64,000 nucleotides of DNA from Pseudomonas sp. RC10 (GCF_038397775.1 NZ_CP151650.1:186001-250000), one strand, 5' to 3'. Shown: positions 12,339-21,356, counted from the stretch's first letter. The notes: generated from the letters alone by a model not told the origin. Program-made: numbers and translations.

Positions 12339-13616
12339 GTGACCAGAGCGCTTTTTTCATACCGGACGTTGCTGTTCATCCTGCTGTTTCTGAATTCGGC
12401 ATGCCTGTTCCTGACCGACAACAAAAAAGCCGGACTGCCCTACGTGCGCGAGCTGTTCATCGTTGCAGTCGTGGTGTCCGCGCTCGGCTTGCTGTTGGTC
12501 TGGAAGCGGGCGCATCAGTCGAGAGCGGCGCTGTGGATCGTGTGCTTCGGCCTGCTGTTGCCATTGCTGTCAGCGTTCTTGGCCAACGCAAAATTCGGAC
12601 AGCCCCTTCTCTACGGCATGCTCGAAGAACGTCGCAGCTTTCTTTACCTGCTGTTCTTCCCGGCCCTGTTTCTGATGATCCGGGCGAAACCGACTCAGGA
12701 CGAACTGGAACGGTTTTTCCTGATCTCCGGCCTGGCCTGCGTGCTCGTTGGCTACCTGTATTACTTCGGCGTGCTGCCGGAAAACAACGACGTCACGTTC
12801 AACGTCGATGACAAGGATTATGGCCTCAACCCGCTACGTCCCAATCGCTTCAGCATTGGCGCGGCGTACGTCAGCGTTTGTGCCTACATGCTGATGTACC
12901 GCATCCGACGCGCCTACTCGCTGGGATCGGTCTTGCTGCTGTTGCTGTTCGCGTCCTATCTCTGGCTGGTGCTGCAAACACGCAACACCATGTTGATGTG
13001 GGTATTGGGCGGCGTCTGGATCTTTCGCACACGTTGGGGCGTGTTGCTGAAAACCGGCGCAGCGGTGATCGGGATTGTGTTGGTCGCGTACTTCATCGCG
13101 CCTGATTTTTTCGAGGACCAATACCAGCAATTCAACGCGCTCATTGGCGAAGCCACCACCGAAGGCGGCGTGCGCGTGACCACCTCAGACATCGTTCTCC
13201 GAGAAGTGCCCGCGAATTATTACGTCGGCATGGGCGCCTTGTCGTTGCAGTGGCAGAGCGGTTTTGCGCGGCTGTACAACGCCTACTTTTACCTGTCGGA
13301 CGTGGGGCTGTTGGGGGTGTTGTACCGCTTCGGCTTTCTCACCCCGCTGATCGCCGGGTTCTACTACTTCGGTTACTGGCGAATCATGCGCAAGTGCCGA
13401 CGCAAGGGGGATCTGCTCAGTGGCTTGCAGCTGGATTTCGCCCTGAACGCGTTCAATTTTTTCCTGTCGACTTCGATCATGTACGGCGGCGATCTGACGG
13501 GGCTGGCCCTCGCGGCATTCGTGTACTTTGCGCGCGCCTCGGCGGTGCGCGAGTCAAGCGTGGGTCGGCCGTTGCCGGAATCGGTATTTCAGTCACCCAT
13601 CCAACCACACCGCTGA
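12339..13616 (+). CDS. O-antigen ligase/Wzy-like polysaccharide polymerase
   Basis: This is a 425-residue polytopic membrane protein with about ten hydrophobic segments and a large periplasmic loop before the last ones, as in the Wzy_C/O-antigen ligase superfamily. It would polymerise flipped repeat units in the periplasm. The start is a GTG at 12339, giving MTRALFSYRTLLFILLFLNS; a nearby ATG at 12323 is in a different frame. Its stop codon is one base away from the stop of the convergent GH5 gene, with no terminator between them. Function is inferred from topology and context, since these proteins have low sequence conservation. Confidence 0.8.
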   Translation: MTRALFSYRTLLFILLFLNSACLFLTDNKKAGLPYVRELFIVAVVVSALGLLLVWKRAHQSRAALWIVCFGLLLPLLSAFLANAKFGQPLLYGMLEERRSFLYLLFFPALFLMIRAKPTQDELERFFLISGLACVLVGYLYYFGVLPENNDVTFNVDDKDYGLNPLRPNRFSIGAAYVSVCAYMLMYRIRRAYSLGSVLLLLLFASYLWLVLQTRNTMLMWVLGGVWIFRTRWGVLLKTGAAVIGIVLVAYFIAPDFFEDQYQQFNALIGEATTEGGVRVTTSDIVLREVPANYYVGMGALSLQWQSGFARLYNAYFYLSDVGLLGVLYRFGFLTPLIAGFYYFGYWRIMRKCRRKGDLLSGLQLDFALNAFNFFLSTSIMYGGDLTGLALAAFVYFARASAVRESSVGRPLPESVFQSPIQPHR

Positions 13617-13617
13617 G

Positions 13618-14667
13618 TCAGCGGCGGGCAGCGCCTGGGCCGTATTGTGTGCATGTGGGCGTGTCCAGGTATTTGGCCATCACCTGCCATTGCGGCCGGT
13701 CCTGGCCATCGATCGGTTCCAGGTTCATCGGCTCGGGGCCCCAGCTCTCGCCCGACGTCCAGTACGCCAGCGGCACGCAATACGGCTGCAAGTATTTGAG
13801 CAGTCGGTCCGCGGCTACCGCCCAGCGAGGATCGTTATCCGGAAAACCCATTTCACCAATCTGCCCACGACGACCGTTTTTCTGTAGCCATTGAATAAAG
13901 GGCTTGGCGCGGTTCACGCCAATATCAGGATCAATAGGACGGTTTTTCGGGTCCGTGTAGGTCCCGCCGCCGTTGCTGTCCAGATAGAGATGGGCTGAAA
14001 ACACCAGGTTGTTGGCCGGGTCTTTCAGCTTCAGTAAGGCGTCGTTGTTCTGCGGCCAGCGGGCAGCGCTTGCCCAGTCACGACCCTCGACAATGATCAG
14101 CCGCTTGCGGTCCACCTTGCGAATGCCGTCGATCCCGGCCTGCGCGGCCTGCGGCCAGATGGCGTCGGAGTCATCGTGGGGTTCGTTCATCAAGTCGTAC
14201 GCATACAGCGCTGGCGCGTCGTGCCAGCGTTCGGCAATGCGCTGCATCAACTGACGGTAATGGTCGACGGTCACGTCGCGGCTGCCGATCACCTGCTGTC
14301 GATACCGAGCATAGTTATGCACATCGATGATCACGCCGATGCCTTGCTGGTTCGCCTGCATGAGCATCTTGTCTATCAACCCGGCATACGTGGGGTCCAG
14401 CCCATCGCCCAACACCGGCTGTAATCGCTCCCACTTCACTGGAAAGCGCACGGTGCGTATGCCCTTGGCTTTCCAGCGGGTGAAATAGCCTTCGCTGGGG
14501 AAGAAGTAGTCCGTTCCGTTTTCGCCCGGAAACTTGCCTTCCGACGACTCGGCCCCCGAGACGTTGATCAGCACCATGGGCAAGGTGGCCGCCTGGGCGG
14601 GGATGTATAGCCCCTGAAAGACCGTCAGCGTCAGGCCGGCCAACACCGATCTGCGCAACCACCTCAT
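13618..14667 (-). CDS. Secreted glycoside hydrolase family 5 (cellulase-like endoglucanase)
   Basis: This is a predicted periplasmic or exported (beta/alpha)8 glycosidase with a signal peptide (MRWLRRSVLAGLTLTVFQGLYIPAQAA). GH5 features include VRFPVKWERLQP, VIIDVHNYARY, the acid/base glutamate in AYDLMNEPHDD near residue 161, and the nucleophile glutamate in GQIGEMGFPD near residue 270. GH5 enzymes most often cut beta-1,4-linked glucans or mannans. Start 14667 is preferred because GAGGA lies about 11 bp upstream; an ATG at 14679 has its site too close. Encoded opposite to the exopolysaccharide operon, it probably trims or releases the polymer, or breaks it down. Confidence 0.88.
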   Translation of the reverse strand: MRWLRRSVLAGLTLTVFQGLYIPAQAATLPMVLINVSGAESSEGKFPGENGTDYFFPSEGYFTRWKAKGIRTVRFPVKWERLQPVLGDGLDPTYAGLIDKMLMQANQQGIGVIIDVHNYARYRQQVIGSRDVTVDHYRQLMQRIAERWHDAPALYAYDLMNEPHDDSDAIWPQAAQAGIDGIRKVDRKRLIIVEGRDWASAARWPQNNDALLKLKDPANNLVFSAHLYLDSNGGGTYTDPKNRPIDPDIGVNRAKPFIQWLQKNGRRGQIGEMGFPDNDPRWAVAADRLLKYLQPYCVPLAYWTSGESWGPEPMNLEPIDGQDRPQWQVMAKYLDTPTCTQYGPGAARR

Positions 14668-14879
14668 AGCGCGACTCATCCTCACCGTTTTTTCACCGCG
14701 GAAATCTCCCGGACGGAATTCGTGTTGTTCAGGCAACGCGCGGCTTTGCCGTGCCTGTTTGTTTCGTCGCTCCCGATGTTTGCCGCTGGTACCCGAGAGG
14801 GTCGCACACGCCGGATTCGCGCTGCTGTTCAGTGTGGTCCGGCACTGCACGCGATTATTCATTAGCAGGAGCCCGCCCT

Positions 14880-15611
14880 ATGAAAGTGTTTGGAATCGAG
14901 TTCTATCGTGGACGACAACGGGAGCTCATCGACGAGCTGATCAACCTCACGGACGCCCCTTTTAAATACTTGGTGACTGCCAACGTCAATCACATCGTAT
15001 TGCTCGAACATGACGAGCAGCTTCGCGAAGCCTATCGGTATGCGGGCCATCGGTTGTGCGATAGCCGAGTGCTCTACCCCGTGCTACAGCGCCTGAATGC
15101 GGGGATCGCCGAGCCCATTCCCGGTAGCACACTGACCAGAGCCATGATGAACATCGCCCAGCTCAGGCAATGGGACGTCACCGTCCTGGGGTGCGAGCGA
15201 GACGTCATCACCACGCTCAAGCGCAGTTATCCCTCCGTGACCTTTCATCACTACAACCCGCCTATGGGCTTCATTGACGACCCGCAAGAGGTCGAACGCT
15301 GCGTTGATTTCATCCAGCGACAGCATTCGCGTATGACCGTGTTTTCCGTCGGCTCGCCACGCCAAGAGGTTCTCGCCTGCGAGGTGTACAAGCGTGGCGG
15401 TGCCACCGGAGTCGGCTTGTGCACGGGGGCGTCGCTGATGTTTCTCTCAGGCAAAGTCAGGCGAGCGCCGATGTGGGTCCAGAGGCTTTCACTGGAGTGG
15501 CTGCATCGGCTGTGCACTGAGCCCAAACGGCTGGGTCGACGTTACGCGGTGGATGCCTACCGCATTCTGCCGATCATCGCTCGGCAGTTCCGTAATCGTT
15601 CGGGGACTTGA
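14880..15611 (+). CDS. GT26 glycosyltransferase (WecG/TagA/CpsF/GumM family)
   Basis: This 243-residue enzyme shows the family layout: N-terminal YLVTANVNHIVLLEHDEQL, VLGCERDVITTLKRSYP, a conserved VFSVGSPRQE motif, and the C-terminal VRRAPMWVQRLSLEWLHRL with EPKRLGRRY. Family members transfer ManNAcA, ManNAc or, in xanthan assembly, the second glucose (GumM). With a GumD-like initiator in the same locus, a GumM-like role is attractive but is inference. Start 14880 (MKVFGIEFYRG) follows AGCAGGAG; a longer frame from 14751 would run into the divergent GH5 promoter region. It is divergent from the GH5 gene, sharing about 210 bp of upstream DNA. Confidence 0.87.
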   Translation: MKVFGIEFYRGRQRELIDELINLTDAPFKYLVTANVNHIVLLEHDEQLREAYRYAGHRLCDSRVLYPVLQRLNAGIAEPIPGSTLTRAMMNIAQLRQWDVTVLGCERDVITTLKRSYPSVTFHHYNPPMGFIDDPQEVERCVDFIQRQHSRMTVFSVGSPRQEVLACEVYKRGGATGVGLCTGASLMFLSGKVRRAPMWVQRLSLEWLHRLCTEPKRLGRRYAVDAYRILPIIARQFRNRSGT

Positions 15612-15636
15612 TCCCGTCCAGGTGACTCAACCCCTT

Positions 15637-15726
15637 CTGTAGGAGCGAATTTATTCGCGATTGGCCGGTAGGGACGACACATCTCTATTGCCCGAACGAT
15701 TTTCGCGAATAAATTCGCTCCTATAG
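15637..15726. repeat. REP-like palindrome doublet, family A variant
   Basis: The arms CTGTAGGAGCGAATTTATTC and its near-complement ending CTCCTATAG are separated by about 40 bp. It differs from the other family A copies by TTTATTCG instead of TTCATTCG. It lies 3' of the GT26 gene. Confidence 0.85.
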
Positions 15727-15747
15727 TGGCCAATGCTCTTCGTCAGG

Positions 15748-15782
15748 AACCCCGGTCGATTTACATCGTCCGGGGTTTTTTG
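15748..15782 (+). terminator. Rho-independent terminator after the GT26 gene
   Basis: The arms AACCCCGG and CCGGGGTT form an 8-bp GC-rich stem followed by TTTTT. On the plus strand it ends the GT26 transcript; the opposite strand lacks a good T run. Confidence 0.8.
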
Positions 15783-15786
15783 CGTT

Positions 15787-16902
15787 TTACGCCGTGCCTT
15801 TTCCCATCGCCGCCCAATACGCTTTCAGGCCGCTGAACGAATGGGTGATGTGCGCAGCCAACGCATGCCGTCGCGCCATCGCCGGTTTCTCGATGAAGTG
15901 CCAGGAGAACACCGCCGCCGCCAGCACAATCGGGAACGCCACCAGCATCATGGTCACCGGCCCGATGCCCTTGAACTGATGAGCAAGGATTTCTTGCACC
16001 GGAAACGCATAAATGTAGACGCCGTACGAGTAATCGCCCAACCGGTTGTAGCGGTCGATCAGCGGGTGGGTCGCGAAGCCGAGATAGAAGATCAGGTAGG
16101 TCCAGGCCAGCACGAAACACTCGCTGAAATATGGCGTCTTGTATGACCCGACCGCCAGCGCAGCCAGCGGCACAAACCAAATGAAGCGGTGTGGGATGTG
16201 CTGCCGATAGCGATACAGCGACATGCCCAGTACGAAGGGCAAACCCCACGTGAAGAAGTATTGCAGGCGGTGCATGTCCGCCAGCAGCGTGGTGTTGGCC
16301 GACACCACTTTGAACGTGACATAAGCAATCGCGTACACCAGCAGAAACACGGCGAAGCGTCGGTTTTGCCCGTAGCAGGCGAACACCCCTAGCCCGCCGA
16401 CCAGCACGTACAGCATCACTTCGTAGAACAGCGTCCACAGCGAGCCATTGATGCCAGGCCATGGGTTATCTTCGAACAGCCCCGGCAATTGAAACTGCAT
16501 GCTGAACAGCGTCAGGTTGTGGCTCAGGTAACCGTATATTGCGTTCGAGCGGAAATATTCTTCCGCGCCGAGTGTCGTAAAGAGCGGGCCGATCAGAAAC
16601 ACGCTAATCAACAGCACCAGCGTCAGCCCAGGGTAGATGCGCAGGAAGCGCGCAGAGACAAAATCAATCGTGCCGGGGGCGCGGTCACGGCTCAGCGAAA
16701 TGAAAAAACCTGACACGCAGAAGAAGGTGATCACGGCCAGCTCGCCCAGCGAGAGGCCCAGCCAAGCGGACAAAGGCTCAACGGCCGTGCTGCCCTGCGA
16801 CAGTGGGTAACTGTGCGAAATCAGCACGGCAGTGGCGGCGAGCATCCTGATCAGGTTGAAATTGTTGTTTCGTCTGGACGCCAGATCACCCAATGTATTC
16901 AT
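15787..16902 (-). CDS. Acyltransferase family 3 (OafA-like O-acyltransferase)
   Basis: This 371-residue membrane protein has about ten hydrophobic segments. Its N-terminal NNNFNLIRMLAATAVLISHSYPLSQG carries the arginine and histidine typical of acyltransferase family 3, and GELAVITFFCVSGFFISLS matches the next conserved region. Such proteins transfer acetyl or other acyl groups to cell-surface sugars. Start 16902 (MNTLGDLASRR) has a GGAGG site; the longer frame to 17070 runs through a REP palindrome and is rejected. It is convergent to the GT26 gene and probably O-acylates the exopolysaccharide, though an unrelated substrate is possible. Confidence 0.87.
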   Translation of the reverse strand: MNTLGDLASRRNNNFNLIRMLAATAVLISHSYPLSQGSTAVEPLSAWLGLSLGELAVITFFCVSGFFISLSRDRAPGTIDFVSARFLRIYPGLTLVLLISVFLIGPLFTTLGAEEYFRSNAIYGYLSHNLTLFSMQFQLPGLFEDNPWPGINGSLWTLFYEVMLYVLVGGLGVFACYGQNRRFAVFLLVYAIAYVTFKVVSANTTLLADMHRLQYFFTWGLPFVLGMSLYRYRQHIPHRFIWFVPLAALAVGSYKTPYFSECFVLAWTYLIFYLGFATHPLIDRYNRLGDYSYGVYIYAFPVQEILAHQFKGIGPVTMMLVAFPIVLAAAVFSWHFIEKPAMARRHALAAHITHSFSGLKAYWAAMGKGTA

Positions 16903-17272
16903 ACCGCCTCCGCCCGTTAAACGAGCAACCACGCGAGATCCTTCTGTTTCGTGTCCGACGCCAAGATAGGCGATGGACTTAATGTGGGAGCCGGTTTGCT
17001 GGCGAATGCGGTGAGTCAGCGCGTGAATCGGTAACTGGCCGGACGCATTCGCCAGCAATCCGGCTCCCACACTGATGTTTTGTCGGACTGGCCTTGAGCG
17101 TATCCCACGGTGGAACCATACGCCGACCGTGTACAGCGTCTAATTGCCATCACTAATCGGCCTGTGAATAACCCGGTTGCCAAAATATTGACAAAAGCTG
17201 CGGCGCGATAGATTTCTCTGCATCCTGCGCCGGTTTCCAGCCGTTTCCACGGCGTTAATTCTGGAAGTGAAC
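16903..17272. other. Intergenic region with a REP palindrome between acyltransferase and GH63 genes
   Basis: This 370-bp gap separates divergent genes. It holds a family D REP palindrome (16983-17071) near its middle and probably separate promoters for the two genes. No reading frame or RNA gene was recognised. Confidence 0.6.
16983..17071. repeat. REP-like palindrome doublet, family D
   Basis: The arms TGTGGGAGCCGGTTTGCTGG and a complement ending CCGGCTCCCACA flank about 45 bp. The core GGAGCCGG..GCTGGCGAATGCG differs from the other repeats in the window. Confidence 0.85.
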
Positions 17273-19915
17273 ATGCCTGCCGACTCTGCCAATGCGACAC
17301 CGCTGCACACCACCGAAGGGCTGCGAATGCAAGGTGAGACTGCCGAGCAGTGGCGCGAATGGGGGCCGTACCTGAGCGACCGGCAATGGGGCACAGTGCG
17401 CGAGGACTACAGCGCAGACGGTGATGCGTGGGCTTTTTTCCCCCACGATCACGCTCGCAGCCGGGTGTATCGCTGGGGCGAAGATGGCTTGGCGGGTTTT
17501 TCCGACAAGGCCCAGCACTGGTGTCTCGGGCTGGCGCTGTGGAACGAGCGTGACCCCATTCTGAAGGAACGCTTGTTCGGCCTGAACAACGCGGAAGGCA
17601 ACCATGGCGAAGATGTGAAGGAGCTGTATTTCCATGTCGATGGCGTGCCGAGCCACGCCTACATGCGCATGCTGTATAAGTACCCTCACGCTGTTTTCCC
17701 TTATAGCGATCTGGTGGAAGAAAACGGGCGTCGAGGGCTGGACGACCCTGAATACGAAGTGCTCGACACCGGCGTGTTCAACGACAACCACTACTTCGAC
17801 GTCAGCGTCGAATACGCCAAACACACGCCCGATGACATCTTCATGCGGGTCACGGTGGTCAACCGTTCGGATCGGCAGGCGCGTTTACATGTCCTGCCGC
17901 AACTCTGGGCGCGGGACATCTGGAGTTGGGGCGACGAGGTCGAGCGCCCTGCCCTGTCGCGTGTGGATCACGTGGTGACCGCTCGGCATCCCAAGGCGTC
18001 CGCGAGAGAAGCCACGGCCTGGGGGCATGAAACGGCCGAATGGGTCTTTTGCGAAAACCGCACCAATGCGCCGAAGCTGTTCGGTCGTCCTGAAGCCGGC
18101 CCGTTCAAAGACGGCATTAATGACTGGCTGATTGGCGTAAACCCGGACGCGATTCATCGAGACTCGGGTACCAAGGCCGCCGCTCATTTCGTCCTGACGC
18201 TGGAAGGCGGCGCCTCCCAAGCGGTGTACCTCCGGTTTGCGCCCGCCGGTTCAGCCCACGTGAATGCCCGCGCGCTCTTCGATGAACGCCGCAGGGAAGC
18301 CGACGAATTCTATGGCGCCCTGCAGCACAAGCTGGAAGACGCCGACGCCCGCAATGTTCAGCGTCAGGCGCTGGCCGGGTTGCTCTGGTCGAAGCAGCTG
18401 TATTACTTCGACGTTAAGGCCTGGCTCGCGGGTGACCCCGGACTACCCCCTTTACCTGAAGGACGCTCGCACATTCGCAATAACCAATGGCGCCACCTGT
18501 GCAATTTCGACATCGTCTCGATGCCCGACAAGTGGGAATACCCGTGGTACGCCTCGTGGGACCTGGCGTTCCAGGCCGTGGCCTTCGCTTTGATCGACGT
18601 CGATTTCGCCAAGGATCAACTGCTGCTGTTGGTCAAAGACCGCTTCATGCACCCCAACGGCCAGTTACCCGCTTACGAATGGCGTTTCGACGATGCCAAC
18701 CCGCCCGTTCATGCCTGGGCGTCGTGGCGCGTGTACCAGATGGAAAAGGCGCAGAAGGGCCAAGGCGACGGGGTGTTTCTTGAAAAAATTTTCCACAAGC
18801 TGCTGCTGAATTTTTCCTGGTGGGTCAATCGCAAGGACGCCGAGGGCCACAACATCTTTCAGGGCGGATTTCTCGGCTTGGACAACATCGGTCTGTTCGA
18901 CCGCTCAGCGGCCCTCGCCCCCGGTTATCAGCTTGATCAGGCGGATGGCACGGCGTGGGTTGCGGGCTACGCGCTGGACCTGATGCGCATCGCATTGGAG
19001 CTCGCGCAGCACAACGAGGTGTACGTCGACATTGCGGTGAAGTTCTTCGAACACTTCCTTTATATCGCTGGCGCGATCAACGAAGTCGACAAGGACGAAG
19101 TCGAAGGCCTGTGGAACGATCAAGACAGCTTTTTCTACGACGTGTTGCACCGGCCGGATGGTGTGCGTGAGTCCGTGAAACTGCGTTCCTTCGTGGGCCT
19201 GATCCCGCTATTCGCCGTCCGCGTGTTGGAGCAGCGCGAACATGAAGGCCTGAAAGGCCTGCGTGAACGGTTGCTGGGTTTTCTGCATCACCGCCCTGAT
19301 CTGGCGGCGCTGGTCTCGCGCTGGACCGAACCGGGCAAAGGCAATCGGTTGCTGCTGGCGCTGTTGCGCGGCCAACGCACCAAAGACCTGATCAAACGCA
19401 TGCTCGATGAAAGCGAATTCCTTTCGCCTCACGGCATCCGCTCTCTGTCTCGGTACTATGGCCAAACCCCATTCAGCATGAAGATCAACGGCAACACGCT
19501 GTCGGCGGATTACGAACCGGCGGAGTCCAACTCCCGTCTGTTTGGCGGCAACTCCAACTGGCGGGGGCCGGTGTGGATGCCCTTGAACTACATGCTGATC
19601 GAATCGTTGCGTGAGTTTCATCGCTATTACGACGAGAACTTTTCGGTCGAATACCCCAGCGGCTCGGGCTATCTGGCCTCGCTCGACGAAGTGGCTGACG
19701 GACTCAGCCATCGCATAAACAGACTTTTCCTACGCGACGAAGAAGGCAACCGGCCTTCCATGGCCGGTTATCCACAGCTTGAAATAGACCCGCAGAGTCG
19801 GGATCTCGTGCTGTTTCACGAGTACTTCCACGGCGAAAATGGCCGTGGCCTTGGGGCATCGCACCAGACGGGCTGGAGCGCGCTGGTGGCCCTTTTGCTT
19901 CAACCGAAGGCATAA
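17273..19915 (+). CDS. GH63/MGH1-like glucosidase
   Basis: This large (880-residue) protein lacks a signal peptide and so is probably cytoplasmic. It matches bacterial GH63 mannosyl-oligosaccharide-glucosidase-like proteins: GLNNAEGNHGEDVKELYFH near the N-terminus, WEYPWYASWDLAFQAVAF and YEWRFDDANPPVHAWA in the middle, and NSNWRGPVWMPLNYMLIESL with EYFHGENGRGLGASHQTGW near the end, where the catalytic carboxylates of the (alpha/alpha)6 barrel are expected. Known relatives cleave alpha-glucosides, including glucosylglycerate and mannosylglycerate. ATG 17273 follows GGAAG; a GTG at 17267 is the alternative. The MFS gene 68 bp downstream may be co-transcribed. The substrate is unknown. Confidence 0.82.
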   Translation: MPADSANATPLHTTEGLRMQGETAEQWREWGPYLSDRQWGTVREDYSADGDAWAFFPHDHARSRVYRWGEDGLAGFSDKAQHWCLGLALWNERDPILKERLFGLNNAEGNHGEDVKELYFHVDGVPSHAYMRMLYKYPHAVFPYSDLVEENGRRGLDDPEYEVLDTGVFNDNHYFDVSVEYAKHTPDDIFMRVTVVNRSDRQARLHVLPQLWARDIWSWGDEVERPALSRVDHVVTARHPKASAREATAWGHETAEWVFCENRTNAPKLFGRPEAGPFKDGINDWLIGVNPDAIHRDSGTKAAAHFVLTLEGGASQAVYLRFAPAGSAHVNARALFDERRREADEFYGALQHKLEDADARNVQRQALAGLLWSKQLYYFDVKAWLAGDPGLPPLPEGRSHIRNNQWRHLCNFDIVSMPDKWEYPWYASWDLAFQAVAFALIDVDFAKDQLLLLVKDRFMHPNGQLPAYEWRFDDANPPVHAWASWRVYQMEKAQKGQGDGVFLEKIFHKLLLNFSWWVNRKDAEGHNIFQGGFLGLDNIGLFDRSAALAPGYQLDQADGTAWVAGYALDLMRIALELAQHNEVYVDIAVKFFEHFLYIAGAINEVDKDEVEGLWNDQDSFFYDVLHRPDGVRESVKLRSFVGLIPLFAVRVLEQREHEGLKGLRERLLGFLHHRPDLAALVSRWTEPGKGNRLLLALLRGQRTKDLIKRMLDESEFLSPHGIRSLSRYYGQTPFSMKINGNTLSADYEPAESNSRLFGGNSNWRGPVWMPLNYMLIESLREFHRYYDENFSVEYPSGSGYLASLDEVADGLSHRINRLFLRDEEGNRPSMAGYPQLEIDPQSRDLVLFHEYFHGENGRGLGASHQTGWSALVALLLQPKA

Positions 19916-19983
19916 ACTCGCCGGCTGACTCGGCAAGACGCGCTGTATCAGGACAGGGACGGGGTTAAAGGAGCGGTAACCGG

Positions 19984-21172
19984 ATGTCGTTTCGCAAGTA
20001 CCAGAAAGTGCTGGCCATCCCTCGGGTGCTGCCAGCGACGCTGTTCATGTTTGTCGCCGGCTTGCCGCTGACGATCATGACCCTCACGCTCAGCCTGCAT
20101 GTGCTGAATGAAATGGGGCGCAGTTATTTCGATGCCGGTGTCGTCGCGACCGCCACGGCGTTGGGGTTTGCCGTGGGCTCGCCGCTGTTGGGGCGCAAGA
20201 TCGATTCCCACGGTCTGCGCCCGGTGGTGGCCGTTAGCGGCACGATATCCACCGTCGCGTGGCTGGGCCTGCCGCTGGCGAGTTATCCCATCTACGTTTG
20301 CTTAGCTTTTATTGCAGGCGTATTTACGGTGCCGACGGGTTCGCTGGCTCGTCAGTTCGTGGCCAGCCTGGTGCCTGAAGACCAGCGTCGCCCGGCGTAT
20401 TCGCTGAACATGATGTTGATGGAGCTGGGGTTCGTCATTGCGCCTGCCACCGGCATTCTCCTGATCACGTCTTACTCGGCCACAGCGACCATCATTGGTA
20501 TCGGCGTGTGGCGGGCGCTTTCGTACATCGTGCTGTACAAGCTGAACTGGCCCACGCGTTCTCTCGACGAAGCCGCTCAGAAGATACAGCGTGTCCGACC
20601 CAAGTTGAGGACGTGGATGAGCGGCCCACTGCTGTCTGCAATAGTTTGTCAGCGCGGCGGCTTTGTTTGTGCTCTACGGGACTGAGCTGGCGCTGATTGC
20701 CGTGCTGCGCAGCAATGGCGAGATCGCGTTTACGGGATATGTGATCGCGGCCATGTCCGTAGCATCGATCACGGGCGGATTTGTCCATGGCATTGTTCGG
20801 CGGTCGTGGTCGCAGGCCCGACTGGCGTTGGCGATGAGTTTGCTGCTGCTGCCAGTGGCGCTGTTCGATCAGGTCTGGTGGTGGCTGATGCTGGCGCTGT
20901 TGCCCACCAACCTGTTGTGCACGCCTACGCTGGCAGCGGGATCGGAAGCTGTCGCCAAACTGGCGCCTTCGGATGTGCGAGGCGAAGTGATGGGGCTGCA
21001 CGACTCGGCGTATCGAATAGGCCAGACGCTGTCTGCCCCGCTCGTTGGCTTTGCCATCGACAGCCTTTCCCCTGCGATGGGGTTCGTTGCGGCAGCTAGC
21101 GGAGGGCTGGTTTTGATTGGGATGGCGGCGCTTTGCAATCTGTGGATATCCGCGCCGAAAGCGCTTCCGTAA
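19984..21172 (+). pseudogene. MFS transporter, frameshifted
   Basis: Two overlapping frames together encode a normal-length major facilitator (about 395 residues, twelve spans). The first (19984-20685) gives the N-terminal half, with PRVLPATLFMFVAGLPLTIM and VAVSGTISTVAWLGLPLA. After IVC it reads into unrelated residues and stops at 20685. The expected continuation, SAAALFVLYGTELALIAVLR, resumes in the next frame from 20651 to 21172. One extra C near 20650 would explain this. It is either a true inactivating mutation or a sequencing error. A ribosome site (AAAGGAG) and a terminator just after the stop are intact. Substrate unknown. Confidence 0.85.
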
Positions 21173-21173
21173 A

Positions 21174-21217
21174 AACGACATCGGTCTTGACCGTGAAGGC
21201 TCAAGACCGATGTTTTC
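21174..21217 (+). terminator. Strong terminator after the MFS gene
   Basis: A 12-bp perfect stem (CATCGGTCTTGA / TCAAGACCGATG) with a 10-nt loop is followed by TTTT, immediately after the MFS stop codon. Confidence 0.88.
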
Positions 21218-21345
21218 AAGCGTAAAAAATGTCTGTCAGAAAAAACTTATGCACGTTTTTGGTTCGACCATCGCCTCTGGAAATAAGCAACAAAATCAGG
21301 AGGTTATGAACGATTCTCAAAAATTTCACACATTTGGTGCACAGG

Positions 21346-21354
21346 TTATCCACA
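21346..21354 (+). other. Perfect DnaA-box 9-mer TTATCCACA
   Basis: The consensus DnaA box lies in the intergenic region between the MFS and plsC genes, at the right edge of the accessory block. Six other exact copies lie at 19768, 26587 (minus), 27987, 33520, 34137 and 39534 (minus). Confidence 0.5.
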
Positions 21355-21356
21355 AT

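Noticed and set aside
15787..17070. Longer 427-residue form of the acyltransferase
   Set aside because: The extra N-terminal part is translated from the family D REP palindrome; the GGAGG-preceded ATG at 16902 is the real start.
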